This document shows positions 55,071 to 63,051 of a DNA stretch of 64,000 bases, one piece after another. The first letter of the stretch is position 1. Each line of letters opens with the position of its first letter. This DNA comes from Oscillospiraceae bacterium. GTDB taxonomy: Bacteria > Bacillota > Clostridia > Oscillospirales > Oscillospiraceae. The position numbers were made by a program, and so were the translations under genes. Below the pieces are notes generated by a model that was not told the origin of the DNA, searched no databases, and worked only from the letters and a program-made list of their open reading frames with translations. The stretch is taken from positions 60,179 through 124,178 of the forward strand of contig CADBCV010000016.1 in the NCBI GenBank assembly GCA_902793285.1. Reading direction: 5' to 3'.

Positions 55071-55730
55071 ATGATTGAAATCAAAGACCTCTTCGATCTG
55101 GACAAAACCATCGCCAAAAAACTCTTCGAGGGCAAGACCTACCCCTGGGAGGTCCTCGACGAGATCAAGAGCTTCATTCTGGAGCTGGGGCCCACCCTGG
55201 ACCCCGAGGAGTATGAGCAACGCCAGGAGGGCGTCTGGGTCGCGAAGGACGCGACCGTCTTCCCCTCGGCCTGGCTCGGCGCCCCCTGCATCATCGACCA
55301 CGGCGCGGAGATCCGTCACTGCGCCTTCATCCGCGGCAGCGCCATCGTGGGCAAGAACGCCGTCGTCGGAAATTCCTGCGAGCTCAAGAACGTGGTGCTC
55401 TTCGACAACGTCCAGACCCCGCACTATAACTACGTGGGAGACAGCGTCCTCGGCTATAAGGCGCACATGGGCGCGGGCTCCATCACCTCCAACGTGAAGA
55501 GCGACAAGAGCCATGTCGTGGTCAAAAATCCCGAGGGGCCCATCGACACCGGCCGCAAGAAATTCGGCGCCATGCTGGGCGATTTTGTGGAGGTCGGCTG
55601 CAACAGCGTCCTGAACCCCGGCACCGTCGTCGGCCGCAACACGAACATCTATCCCACCTCCTGCGTGCGCGGCGTGATCCCCGCAAACTCCATCTACAAG
55701 GACAAGGTGGACATCGTTTTGAAATATTGA
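55071..55730 (+). CDS. Left-handed beta-helix acyltransferase (GlmU C-terminal-like)
   Basis: 219-residue hexapeptide-repeat protein. Isoleucine-patch repeats run from about residue 58 to 205 (VAKDATVFPSAWLG, GSAIVGKNAVVGNSCELKN, VEVGCNSVLNPGTVVG), with a GAGSITSNVK segment like the active region of GlmU acetyltransferases. No nucleotidyltransferase domain is present. Databases often call such proteins UDP-N-acetylglucosamine pyrophosphorylase, which the missing domain does not support. Directly after glmM, acetylation of glucosamine 1-phosphate is the best guess. A strong terminator follows. Confidence 0.83.
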   Translation: MIEIKDLFDLDKTIAKKLFEGKTYPWEVLDEIKSFILELGPTLDPEEYEQRQEGVWVAKDATVFPSAWLGAPCIIDHGAEIRHCAFIRGSAIVGKNAVVGNSCELKNVVLFDNVQTPHYNYVGDSVLGYKAHMGAGSITSNVKSDKSHVVVKNPEGPIDTGRKKFGAMLGDFVEVGCNSVLNPGTVVGRNTNIYPTSCVRGVIPANSIYKDKVDIVLKY

Positions 55731-55755
55731 TCCAACATCTTGTGGACAGGATCAA

Positions 55756-55794
55756 AACAACACCGCAGACTTTGATCTGCGGTGTTGTTTTTGC
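55756..55794 (+). terminator. Rho-independent terminator of glmM operon
   Basis: Stem AACAACACCGCAGA/TCTGCGGTGTTGTT with a 6-nt loop and T-run, 25 bp after the acyltransferase stop. Confidence 0.93.
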
Positions 55795-55837
55795 TGCGGG
55801 TCTATGATAAAATACAGCGGAGAGGGGAGGGAAGCCC

Positions 55838-56512
55838 ATGTCGGGTGAAAAACGCCGCACAAATCGCGCCCAGCGCGCGCTCGTCATTTTGCTGATGTGT
55901 GTGACGCTTGCGATGGCAGGGCTTGCCTGCGCCCTCGCCCTCAAGCTCTACCGGCGGGAGGACCCGACCCTGATCGGCACCTGGCGTATGCAGCTCGACC
56001 TCAGGGAGACAGCCCGCGCACGCGGGAACGCCTGGCTTCAAAACGCGAAGCTCGGGGAGCGGGTCGATCTGGGCGACACCCTCCCGGCACTCACAGTTCC
56101 GGTGGAACTGGAGCTCCGACAGGACGGGAGCTGGAGCCGCACGGTCAATACCGAAGCCTTTGAGAAAACGGAATCCGCGGCAAGAAAGGCCCTCGCGGAC
56201 GCTCTGCGGGAGCTGCTGCGCCTGCGTATCGAGGAGATGGGCCGCCCCGCCGTGACCCAGGCGGAGGCGGAAGAGCAGATCCAAAACGCCCTCGGCCTCA
56301 CGGCGGAGGAATATCTCGCCGCCCGGGGCCCCGTGCTCTTACCGGGGGAGGCGGAGCTGCGCGCCCGCTTCGATGGGAGCGGCAGCTATCTCGTCGAGGG
56401 GGCGGTCATCCGCTTCGACGGAGCTCGGACCGCGCAGTATCTTACGGACGATACGCTCCTCGTACTCAGCTTTGACGACGGGACGGAGGTGTATACACGT
56501 GCCAAAAGATAA
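55838..56512 (+). CDS. Membrane-anchored hypothetical protein
   Basis: 224-residue protein I do not recognise. A basic start (SGEKRRTNRAQR) precedes one membrane helix at about 14-36. The remainder is predicted outside, with a beta-type GTWRMQLDL entry, a helical middle rich in Ala/Glu/Arg (about 105-160), and a beta-rich end (AELRARFDGSGSYLVEGAVI, LLVLSFDDGTEVYTR). The pattern recalls lipocalin-like stress proteins, but this is weak. It overlaps the carboxypeptidase start by 14 nt, suggesting coupling in cell-wall work. Confidence 0.75.
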   Translation: MSGEKRRTNRAQRALVILLMCVTLAMAGLACALALKLYRREDPTLIGTWRMQLDLRETARARGNAWLQNAKLGERVDLGDTLPALTVPVELELRQDGSWSRTVNTEAFEKTESAARKALADALRELLRLRIEEMGRPAVTQAEAEEQIQNALGLTAEEYLAARGPVLLPGEAELRARFDGSGSYLVEGAVIRFDGARTAQYLTDDTLLVLSFDDGTEVYTRAKR

Positions 56513-57938
56513 GCGCCCGCTGTGCCTTTTTCTGGCGCTGCTCCTGCTCGCGGGACTGCTGCCCGTTGAGACCTACGCCGACACAGGCATGATCGACCAG
56601 CCGAGTCTTGAAAACCTGCTCCTGTCCGTGGACGGGGGAGAGGGAAAGACGGTCCGATCCATCCACTACATGTACGATAACAACCGTTATGTCTCCCTGC
56701 GGGATATGGCCTTCGCGCTCAGCGGGACGGCGCGGGCGTTTGAAGTGAGCTATGCCGACGGGCAGTTCTACGTCACCACAGGCCGTGACTATGTCCCAGC
56801 CGGCGGGGAGGGGGAGCCCTTCCCGGAGGGCGCCGCGTACGCAACGCGACCCATGGCCTTAAACCCCATCCAGCTCGACGGGCGCGAGCTGCGCTATCTC
56901 ACCTTTCTCGCGCTCAACAGCGCGGGGAAGCAGGACTGCTTTATGAGTCTCACGGATCTCGCCATGCAGCTTGATCTGAATGTGGAGGTCTCTGCCGGCC
57001 TCATGCGCCTCAACACGGCGGCGAGCTACCGCATCGACTTGGAGGCTCTGCGGGAGGAGGGCTTCTTCTATGAGATCCACTCCGCCCTCGTGGGCCTTGC
57101 CGACACGGGAAAGGTCTATGCCGCCTGGGAGCCGGAGCTTATCGTCCCCATTGCGAGCACGACCAAGCTCATGAGCTTTATTGTCGTGATGGACGCGGTA
57201 TCGAGCGGGGAGATCACCCTCTCCGATCCCGTCGTCATCCCGGATGAATCGGCGCGCCTTTCGCGCACGGCGGACGGCGCCATCTATCTCGAGCCCGGCT
57301 GGGTGACGGATGTGACGGAGCTTCTGTGCGCCATGCTCCTGCCCTCGAGCAATGAATCCGCCCTCGCCCTTGCGATCCATGTCGCAGGGAGTGAGGCGGC
57401 CTTTGTTGCGCGCATGAACGAGAAGGCCCGCCTGATCGGGCTCTCCGACGGGGCGGTGTTTTATAACTGCCACGGTCTGCCCGCCTTTACGGACAATCTT
57501 GCCGCCACCAAGATCCAGAACCGCATGAGCGCAAACGACATGTTCCTGCTGGTCTCCTATCTTTTGAAAACTTATCCCGAGATCACGCAGATCACCTCGC
57601 GCCGCTATATGGAGCTGCCCGGCCTGCACACAACGGTCGGAAACTCCAACCCGCTCCTTTTCAACGTCCCGGGCGTCACCGGCCTCAAGACGGGCTCCAC
57701 CAACATGTCCGGCGCCTGCCTCGTCTGCCTTGCCGAGGCGGCGGACGCCGCGGGGCAGACCCACCCGGTCGTCGCCATCGAGTTCGGCGCCGAGGACCGC
57801 ACCGCCCGCACCACCTTTACGGAGGAGCTTCTGCGCTACGGCCTGCAGCGCGTGGGGGAGGACCCCGACCCCGCCGCCGTGCCCGTGCTCCCCGCGAGCG
57901 CGGAGGAGCTCATTCTCACCGTGCTCCGGGCAAACTAA
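56499..57938 (+). CDS. D-alanyl-D-alanine carboxypeptidase (S11) with stalk domain
   Basis: 479-residue penicillin-binding protein that trims the terminal D-Ala of peptidoglycan stems. The start is GTG 56499, 8 nt after GGAGGT. A signal peptide ends near ETYADTG. A copper-amine-oxidase-N (stalk)-like domain follows at about 45-170 (YDNNRYVSLRDMAFALSG and CFMSLTDLAMQLDL), not usual in DacA enzymes. The S11 catalytic domain has S220-T-T-K223, S283-S-N285 and a later KTGSTN. No clear C-terminal membrane anchor is visible. Followed by the VanZ-VOC gene after 18 bp. Confidence 0.9.
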   Translation: MPKDKRPLCLFLALLLLAGLLPVETYADTGMIDQPSLENLLLSVDGGEGKTVRSIHYMYDNNRYVSLRDMAFALSGTARAFEVSYADGQFYVTTGRDYVPAGGEGEPFPEGAAYATRPMALNPIQLDGRELRYLTFLALNSAGKQDCFMSLTDLAMQLDLNVEVSAGLMRLNTAASYRIDLEALREEGFFYEIHSALVGLADTGKVYAAWEPELIVPIASTTKLMSFIVVMDAVSSGEITLSDPVVIPDESARLSRTADGAIYLEPGWVTDVTELLCAMLLPSSNESALALAIHVAGSEAAFVARMNEKARLIGLSDGAVFYNCHGLPAFTDNLAATKIQNRMSANDMFLLVSYLLKTYPEITQITSRRYMELPGLHTTVGNSNPLLFNVPGVTGLKTGSTNMSGACLVCLAEAADAAGQTHPVVAIEFGAEDRTARTTFTEELLRYGLQRVGEDPDPAAVPVLPASAEELILTVLRAN

Positions 57939-57956
57939 AATTACAGGACAATTGCC

Positions 57957-59045
57957 ATGTTTTTGAATGCCAGCCGTTTTTCCACCAATCTCATCGTCAC
58001 GGTGCTTGTGACGCTGCTGGTCTTCGTGCTGCCGCTGCTGGACAGGCGCATCTGCGAAAGACTCGGCGTCAATCTCCAGCACGGCCTGAGCCGAAACCCC
58101 AACGCGGACGCCCTGCTCGAGGTGCGCAGGCTCATCCTCCTCGGCGTGTTCTTTGTGTATATCCTGGGCTTTGCCTACCTGGTCTTCTTCTCTCGCTCCG
58201 CGTCGGAGGAGTACCTCGTGCACATTGACCCCTTTGCGGACCTGCAAAACGCCATCAACACGGACTACGGCCTCTTCGACTTTCTCGTCGCCATTTTTAA
58301 GGAGGGGGTCTCGCAGGCCTTCTCCCACATCCGCGTCGTGAAGTTTGAGGATATCACCCAGGTTTACATGAATATCATGCTCTATGTGCCGATGGGATAT
58401 CTGCTGCCCTATGTGTTCGCCTACTTCCGCGCCCGTTCGCGTGTGCGCCCGGTGCTGGCCTGCTTTGTCATCTCCTTCATCACGGAAAATCTCCAGCTCA
58501 TCTTCCGCCGCGGCTTTTACGACATGGACGATCTGCTTGCCAACACCTTCGGCGGCCTCATCGGGCAGCTTCTGTATATCTGGGTCGGCTATGTGGTGAC
58601 GCACCCGGACTGGCGGCGCAAGCTCTTCACCTCCCGGCGCTGGCGGCGCATCGCGGGGGAGAGCGTGTTCTACCCCTTCGCGCGGGGGATAGAGCTCTCG
58701 CGCACCACCCTCCTCGGCACGGAGGAGGAAGCCGTCTTCTCTTTCTATGTCACAAAGCTCGGCTTTCGCCCGCGCCGCCAGCTCACGGTGGAGTCCTCCT
58801 TCGGTACGGACTTTCTGCTGGAGCTCGGCAAGTCCCAGGTGGAGATCCGCTGCTCCAACCGCCCGGACAAGCTGCCCACGCAGTTTCTCACCATCTCGGC
58901 CCGGGACCTCGTGAAGATCCGGGAGCGCCTTGTGAAGCACGACATCGCGGTCGGCCCCTATGAGCAGGACCCCTATACCAACCAGCGCTGCCTGCGCATC
59001 ACCGGCCCGGACGGTGTCGAAATCACCATCCTCGAGGCCCTGTAG
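57957..59045 (+). CDS. VanZ family protein fused to a VOC-like (glyoxalase-fold) domain
   Basis: 362-residue protein. Residues 1-215 hold about five membrane helices with the VanZ pattern (ILGFAYLVFFSRSASEEY, NIMLYVPMGYLLPYVF, FITENLQLIFRRGFYDMDD and NTFGGLIGQLL). From about 265 to 362 the sequence becomes soluble, with the beta-alpha-beta-beta-beta rhythm of the VOC superfamily (EEEAVFSFYVTKLGF, TISARDLVKIRERLVKHDI, CLRITGPDGVEITILEAL). The typical metal ligands of VOC enzymes are not obvious. VanZ proteins give mild teicoplanin resistance in enterococci, but most have unknown roles. Probably cotranscribed with the carboxypeptidase. Confidence 0.83.
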   Translation: MFLNASRFSTNLIVTVLVTLLVFVLPLLDRRICERLGVNLQHGLSRNPNADALLEVRRLILLGVFFVYILGFAYLVFFSRSASEEYLVHIDPFADLQNAINTDYGLFDFLVAIFKEGVSQAFSHIRVVKFEDITQVYMNIMLYVPMGYLLPYVFAYFRARSRVRPVLACFVISFITENLQLIFRRGFYDMDDLLANTFGGLIGQLLYIWVGYVVTHPDWRRKLFTSRRWRRIAGESVFYPFARGIELSRTTLLGTEEEAVFSFYVTKLGFRPRRQLTVESSFGTDFLLELGKSQVEIRCSNRPDKLPTQFLTISARDLVKIRERLVKHDIAVGPYEQDPYTNQRCLRITGPDGVEITILEAL

Positions 59046-59123
59046 GGGCCGATGCCCTCATCGGCCCGCAAACTTAAGATGCGGTACAGGTGCACCACGA
59101 TGTGCAAATGTTCCCGCCCGCCG
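59041..59123 (+). repeat. Direct repeat copy 1 flanking flavodiiron gene
   Basis: 83-bp sequence beginning TGTAGGGGCCGATGCCC and ending CCCGCCCGCCG, overlapping the last codons of the VanZ-VOC gene. A related copy in the same orientation is at 61244-61326. The front half is the CCGATG/CATCGG palindrome found elsewhere in the window. Confidence 0.78.
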
Positions 59124-59125
59124 AC

Positions 59126-59154
59126 TTGGTATGTCTCGGAATAAAACCTATAAA
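59126..59154 (+). promoter_or_regulatory. Putative promoter of flavodiiron gene
   Basis: TTGGTA (59126-59131), 17-bp spacer, TATAAA (59149-59154), 38 bp before the ATG, immediately after the repeat at 59041-59123. Confidence 0.55.
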
Positions 59155-59192
59155 ACAAAACCCATATATTACTGTTAAAAGGAGAGAAGCCT

Positions 59193-61202
59193 ATGTACTG
59201 CACAAGAAAAGTAACGTCCGATCTCGTCTGGGTCGGCGCGGATGACCGCCGCCTGCCCTTCTTTGAAGGGGTCTACGGCGTGCCGGACGGCGTGTCCTAC
59301 AACTCCTACCTGCTGCTCGATGAGAAGACGGTGCTCTTCGACACGGTGGACAAGGCCGTCTACGGCGTGTTCCTCGAAAATCTGGAGCATACGCTTGGCG
59401 GGCGCAGTCTCGACTATCTCGTCGTCCACCACATGGAGCCGGACCACGCCGCGACGCTCGAGCTTGTCTTAAAGCGCTACCCCGAGACGACCGTCATCTG
59501 CAACGCCAAGATCAAGACCATGCTGGCCCAGTTTTTCCCCATGGATCTCTCCAAACGTATCCTGCTCGTCAAGGAGGGCGACACCTTCTCCTCCGGCCGC
59601 CACAGCTTCACTTTTGTGATGGCCCCGATGGTCCACTGGCCCGAGGTCATGATGAGCTATGACACGACGGACAAGATCCTCTTCACGGCGGACGCCTTCG
59701 GCAGCTTCGGCGCCCTGAACGGCAGACTCTTCGCCGACGAGGTGGACTTCTTCACCGACTGCGTGGATGAGGCCCGGCGCTACTACACCAACATCGTCGG
59801 CAAATACGGTCCCCAGGTCCAGGCGGTGCTCAAGAAGGCAGCGGCCCTCGATATCGCCTACGTCTGCCCGCTGCACGGCTTCGTCTGGCGCAGCCACTTT
59901 GGGGACTTTCTGGGCAAGTACCTCCTCTGGTCGAGCTACACCCCCGAGGAGAAGAGCGTCATGATCGCCTACGCCTCCGTCTACGGCCACACCGAAAACG
60001 CCGCGAACATCCTCGCGGCAAAGCTCTGCGAGAAGGGCGTCAAGGTGCGTATGTTCGATACCTCCGTCACCCCCGCAAGCTACATCGTCTCCGAGGCTTT
60101 CCGCTGCAGCCACCTCGTCTTCGCCGCCACCACCTATAACGCCGGCGTCTTTGTCACCATGGAGACCCTCCTGCACGACATCGCGGCCCACAATCTCCAG
60201 AACCGCAAGGTCGCCCTCATCGAAAACGGCTCCTGGGCCGCGACAAGCGGCAAGGTCATGGCTGAGATCCTCGCCCCCCTCAAGGGGATCGAGATCTATG
60301 AGCAGAAGGTCTCCCTCAAGTCCTCCCTCACGGAAGGGCAGATGGACGAGCTGGAAGCCCTCGCCCGGACTCTCGCGGACGAGCTCGCGCCGAAGCCTGT
60401 CGCCGCCGAGAGTGCCGCCCCCGCCCCTCTTGCTGTGAAGACCGCCGAGGTGGACAAGAAGGCCTTCAACAAGCTCAGCTATGGCGTCGAGGTTCTCACC
60501 ACCAATGTGGACGGCAGGGACTACGGTTGCATCATCAACACCGCCTGCCAGGTCGGCTCCGGCGATCCCAAGGTCGTCACGGTCTCGGTCATCAAGAAAA
60601 ACCACACCTGCGACATGCTCAAGAAGGCGGGGCGCTTCAACGTCTCCATCCTCACGGAGGATGCGCCCTACAGCCTCTTCCAGCGCTTCGGCTTCCAGAG
60701 CGGGCGCGATGTGGACAAGTTTGCTGATCTGGATTACACGGACCGCACGGCAAACGGCATCCGCTATATCCCGCAGTACGTAAACGCCGTCCTCTCCTGC
60801 GAGGTGGTCGAGGTGCGCGAGCTCGAGACCCAGACCCTCTTCCTCGCAAACGTGGTGGAGGCGAAGGTCCTCTCTTCTGCCCCCTCCTGCACCTATAGCT
60901 ACTACCACGCCCACATCAAGCCCAAGAAGAACCCCGCGCCCGAGCAGAAGGAGTGCTGGGTGTGCAAGGTCTGCGGCTATGTCTATGAGGGCGCGGAGCT
61001 GCCCGACGATTTCGTCTGCCCCCTCTGCAAGCACGGCAGGGACGATTTTGAGCATGTGGTGCCCGACGCAAAGCCGAAACAGAAGGGCTACGTCTGCAAT
61101 ATCTGCGGCCACTTCGAGCCCTGCGACGGCGAGCTCCCGGCGGACTACGTCTGCCCCCTCTGCAAGCACGGGCGCGAGGACTTCACCCCCGCCGAGCAGT
61201 GA
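59193..61202 (+). CDS. Flavodiiron protein fused to flavin reductase and two rubredoxin modules
   Basis: 669-residue oxygen/NO-detoxifying flavoprotein. Diiron beta-lactamase-like domain at 1-245 with ligands H80, E82, D84, H85, H147, D166 and H227, all present. Flavodoxin domain at about 252-395 (MIAYASVYGHTENAANIL) binds FMN. A Pro/Ala linker leads to a flavin-reductase split-barrel at about 425-575. Two short rubredoxin-like modules close it: C591/C594 with C609/C612, and C635/C638 with C654/C657. Such fusions let one chain take electrons from NAD(P)H or ferredoxin-type partners to reduce O2 or NO. It stands alone with its own promoter, flanked by related repeats. Confidence 0.93.
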   Translation: MYCTRKVTSDLVWVGADDRRLPFFEGVYGVPDGVSYNSYLLLDEKTVLFDTVDKAVYGVFLENLEHTLGGRSLDYLVVHHMEPDHAATLELVLKRYPETTVICNAKIKTMLAQFFPMDLSKRILLVKEGDTFSSGRHSFTFVMAPMVHWPEVMMSYDTTDKILFTADAFGSFGALNGRLFADEVDFFTDCVDEARRYYTNIVGKYGPQVQAVLKKAAALDIAYVCPLHGFVWRSHFGDFLGKYLLWSSYTPEEKSVMIAYASVYGHTENAANILAAKLCEKGVKVRMFDTSVTPASYIVSEAFRCSHLVFAATTYNAGVFVTMETLLHDIAAHNLQNRKVALIENGSWAATSGKVMAEILAPLKGIEIYEQKVSLKSSLTEGQMDELEALARTLADELAPKPVAAESAAPAPLAVKTAEVDKKAFNKLSYGVEVLTTNVDGRDYGCIINTACQVGSGDPKVVTVSVIKKNHTCDMLKKAGRFNVSILTEDAPYSLFQRFGFQSGRDVDKFADLDYTDRTANGIRYIPQYVNAVLSCEVVEVRELETQTLFLANVVEAKVLSSAPSCTYSYYHAHIKPKKNPAPEQKECWVCKVCGYVYEGAELPDDFVCPLCKHGRDDFEHVVPDAKPKQKGYVCNICGHFEPCDGELPADYVCPLCKHGREDFTPAEQ

Positions 61203-61243
61203 TCCAAAGCGACCCGTAAACAGCCGGACTATTGCATCAGCTC

Positions 61244-61326
61244 CACAGGGGCCGACGCCCTCATCGGCCCGCAAACCCACAATGCGCTACAGGCATACCA
61301 CGACGCAGAAACATCCCCGCCTGCCG
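61244..61326 (+). repeat. Direct repeat copy 2 flanking flavodiiron gene
   Basis: Related to 59041-59123 along its whole length by eye (roughly four fifths identical), including AGGGGCCGACGCCCTCATCG, GCGCTACAGGCATACCACGA and CCCCGCCTGCCG. Same orientation. Confidence 0.78.
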
Positions 61327-61515
61327 TAGGGGCGGTTATCAGCCGCCCGCAGCGTCACCGCATCCGAAATGTGCGTATCACGCCAAAACGTTTGACTTTA
61401 CCGTAGGGGCGGGGCTTGCCCCGCCCGGCGGCACCGTGTCGGTTTACGCATTCGCCCGGGCGCATACGGAAAACGTCAATTCCCCCGCGCGGGCGGCTGA
61501 TAGCCGCCCCTACGG
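61325..61515. mobile_element. Nested palindromic element with inverted ends
   Basis: About 190 bp bounded by CGTAGGGGCGGTTATCAGCC (61325-61344) and its near-exact reverse complement (61495-61514). Each end is itself a palindrome, and between them is a third one with core GGGGCGGGGCTTGCCCCGCC (61406-61425). The structure resembles a non-autonomous mobile element or a compound of repeat units. No coding frame. Confidence 0.65.
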
Positions 61516-61551
61516 AGATACACCATACATATCAATACTAATTGCATTAAA

Positions 61552-61585
61552 AATACCTGAAGCGAAATCGCTTCAGGTATTTTTT
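61552..61585. terminator. Bidirectional terminator
   Basis: Perfect stem AATACCTGAAGCGA/TCGCTTCAGGTATT with T-run on the plus strand and A-run before it, between convergent flavodiiron and NSS genes. Confidence 0.9.
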
Positions 61586-61605
61586 ATAAAGCTTTGCGGG
61601 AAAAA

Positions 61606-62946
61606 TCACTTCCAGGCAAAGGTAGCGAGACCGTAGATGTAGAGCGCGATCACGCAGATGGGAACGAAGTACTGGAAGAGCGGCTTCATCCATGCCTTGA
61701 CCTTCAGGCCCTTGCCCTCGTTTGCCTCGGCCACGAACTTGTCCCAGCCCCAGCCGAACTTGTAGCAGCAGAAGATGGAGAACACAAACGCGCCAAGAGG
61801 CAGGAGGTTCGTGCTCACGATGAAGTCCCAGAAGTCAAGCCAGGCCGTGCCTTCGGCGAAGGGCTGGAAGTGGAGCTTGCTGTAGCCGAGGGCGGTGGTC
61901 AGCGCCAGCAGGAAGATGCCGCAGCCGCAGACAAGGCAGCCCTTGGGGCGGCTCCAGCCGGTCATCTCACGCACGCAGGCGAGGATGTTCTCAAACACCG
62001 CAAGCTCGGTGGAGAAGGCGGCGAAGACCATGAACAGGAAGAACAGTGTGCCCCACAGGCGGCCGCCCGCCATGTTCAGGAACACGGAGGCCATCGTGTC
62101 GAACAGCAGCGCGGGACCCGCGCCCGGGGTGATGTCATAGGTAAAGCAGGCGGGGAAGATGATGAAGCCTGCCATGATCGCGACAAAGGTGTCCAGCAGG
62201 ATGACATTCACGGACTCGCCCATCAGGGAGCGCTCCTTGCCGATGTAGCTGCCGAAGATGGCCATGGAGCCGATGCCGATGGAGAGCGTGAAGAAGGCCT
62301 GGTTCATGGCGCCGACGATGACCTGGCCGTCGATCTTGGAGAAGTCGGGCACGAGGTAGAAGGAGAGACCCTCCTTCGCGCCGTCGAGCGTTGCGCTGTG
62401 GACGGCGAGCACCAGCATCAGCACAAACAGCGCGACCATCATGTACTTGGTGACGCGCTCAAGCCCGCCCTGGAGGTCAAAGCTCAGCACCGTGAAGCCG
62501 AGGACTACGGCGATCAGCAGGTAGACAACGTTGACGGTGGGGTTTGTGATCATGGCGACAAAACCGAGATCCGCAGTTTTGCCGGTGAGGAAACGCACAA
62601 AGTAGTACATCATCCAGCCGGTGACGACGGTGTAGAAGGCCATGAGGGCGATATTGCCCAAGAGCGCGAGGTAGCCGTGGATATGCCATTTCTGGCCCGG
62701 CTTTTCGAGCTTCTGGTACATCCTGACGGGACTTGCCTGGGACGCGCGGCCCATGGCAAACTCCATGGTCATGGAAGGCAGGCCCAGCAGAATCAGGCAC
62801 AGCACATAGACAAGCACAAAACCGCCGCCGCCGTACTGACCGGTCATCCACGGGAACTTCCACACGTTGCCGCAGCCGATCGCGCATCCGGCGCTGAGCA
62901 TGATGAAACCGAGGCGGCTGCCAAGCTGTTCTCTTTGGTTATTCAA
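61606..62946 (-). CDS. Sodium-dependent transporter of the NSS/SNF family (second copy)
   Basis: About 446-residue Na+-coupled transporter. Seen: LGSRLGFIMLSAGCAIGCGN with WKFPWM, YGGGGFVLVYVLCLILLGLP, TMEFAMGRASQASPV, and roughly eleven to twelve membrane segments. In the first helix the usual GSAxGLGN reads GCAIGCGN, so two Cys replace small or hydrophobic residues beside the substrate site. I favour the TTG at 62946, 8 nt after AGAGG, over the ATG at 62979. It is diverged from the copy at 19057-20457, so a different substrate is likely. Confidence 0.9.
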   Translation of the reverse strand: MNNQREQLGSRLGFIMLSAGCAIGCGNVWKFPWMTGQYGGGGFVLVYVLCLILLGLPSMTMEFAMGRASQASPVRMYQKLEKPGQKWHIHGYLALLGNIALMAFYTVVTGWMMYYFVRFLTGKTADLGFVAMITNPTVNVVYLLIAVVLGFTVLSFDLQGGLERVTKYMMVALFVLMLVLAVHSATLDGAKEGLSFYLVPDFSKIDGQVIVGAMNQAFFTLSIGIGSMAIFGSYIGKERSLMGESVNVILLDTFVAIMAGFIIFPACFTYDITPGAGPALLFDTMASVFLNMAGGRLWGTLFFLFMVFAAFSTELAVFENILACVREMTGWSRPKGCLVCGCGIFLLALTTALGYSKLHFQPFAEGTAWLDFWDFIVSTNLLPLGAFVFSIFCCYKFGWGWDKFVAEANEGKGLKVKAWMKPLFQYFVPICVIALYIYGLATFAWK

Positions 62947-63051
62947 TCCATACACCTCTCTTTGGGAGAATATGAACATATTATAAACGATATTTTATGA
63001 GAATCAATATTTATGTGTTTTTCCGCAAAATATTTCTCTGTTTTGCACTAC

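Larger units (their letters stand above)
61203..61605. other. 403-bp intergenic region of nested repeats
   Basis: No supported gene lies between the flavodiiron and NSS genes. The stretch holds repeat copy 2 (61244-61326), a nested element with inverted ends (61325-61515) and a terminator (61552-61585), each listed separately. Overlapping short open frames are products of the GC-rich palindromes. Confidence 0.8.

Noticed and set aside
56859-58940. 693-codon minus-strand open frame over carboxypeptidase and VanZ genes
   Set aside because: Antisense shadow caused by high GC; composition is low-complexity charged and it crosses two real genes.
43520-59045. Glycopeptide-resistance island suggested by VanW and VanZ names
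   Set aside because: The genes are 13 kb apart, and vanH, vanA/B, vanX and vanRS homologues are absent. VanW and VanZ domains are widespread in sensitive Clostridia.
59469-61280. 603-codon minus-strand frame over the flavodiiron gene
   Set aside because: Shadow of a gene with intact catalytic residues on the other strand.
61244-61515. Possible CRISPR array
   Set aside because: Repeat units are palindromes of unequal type and spacing, with no regular spacers and no cas genes.
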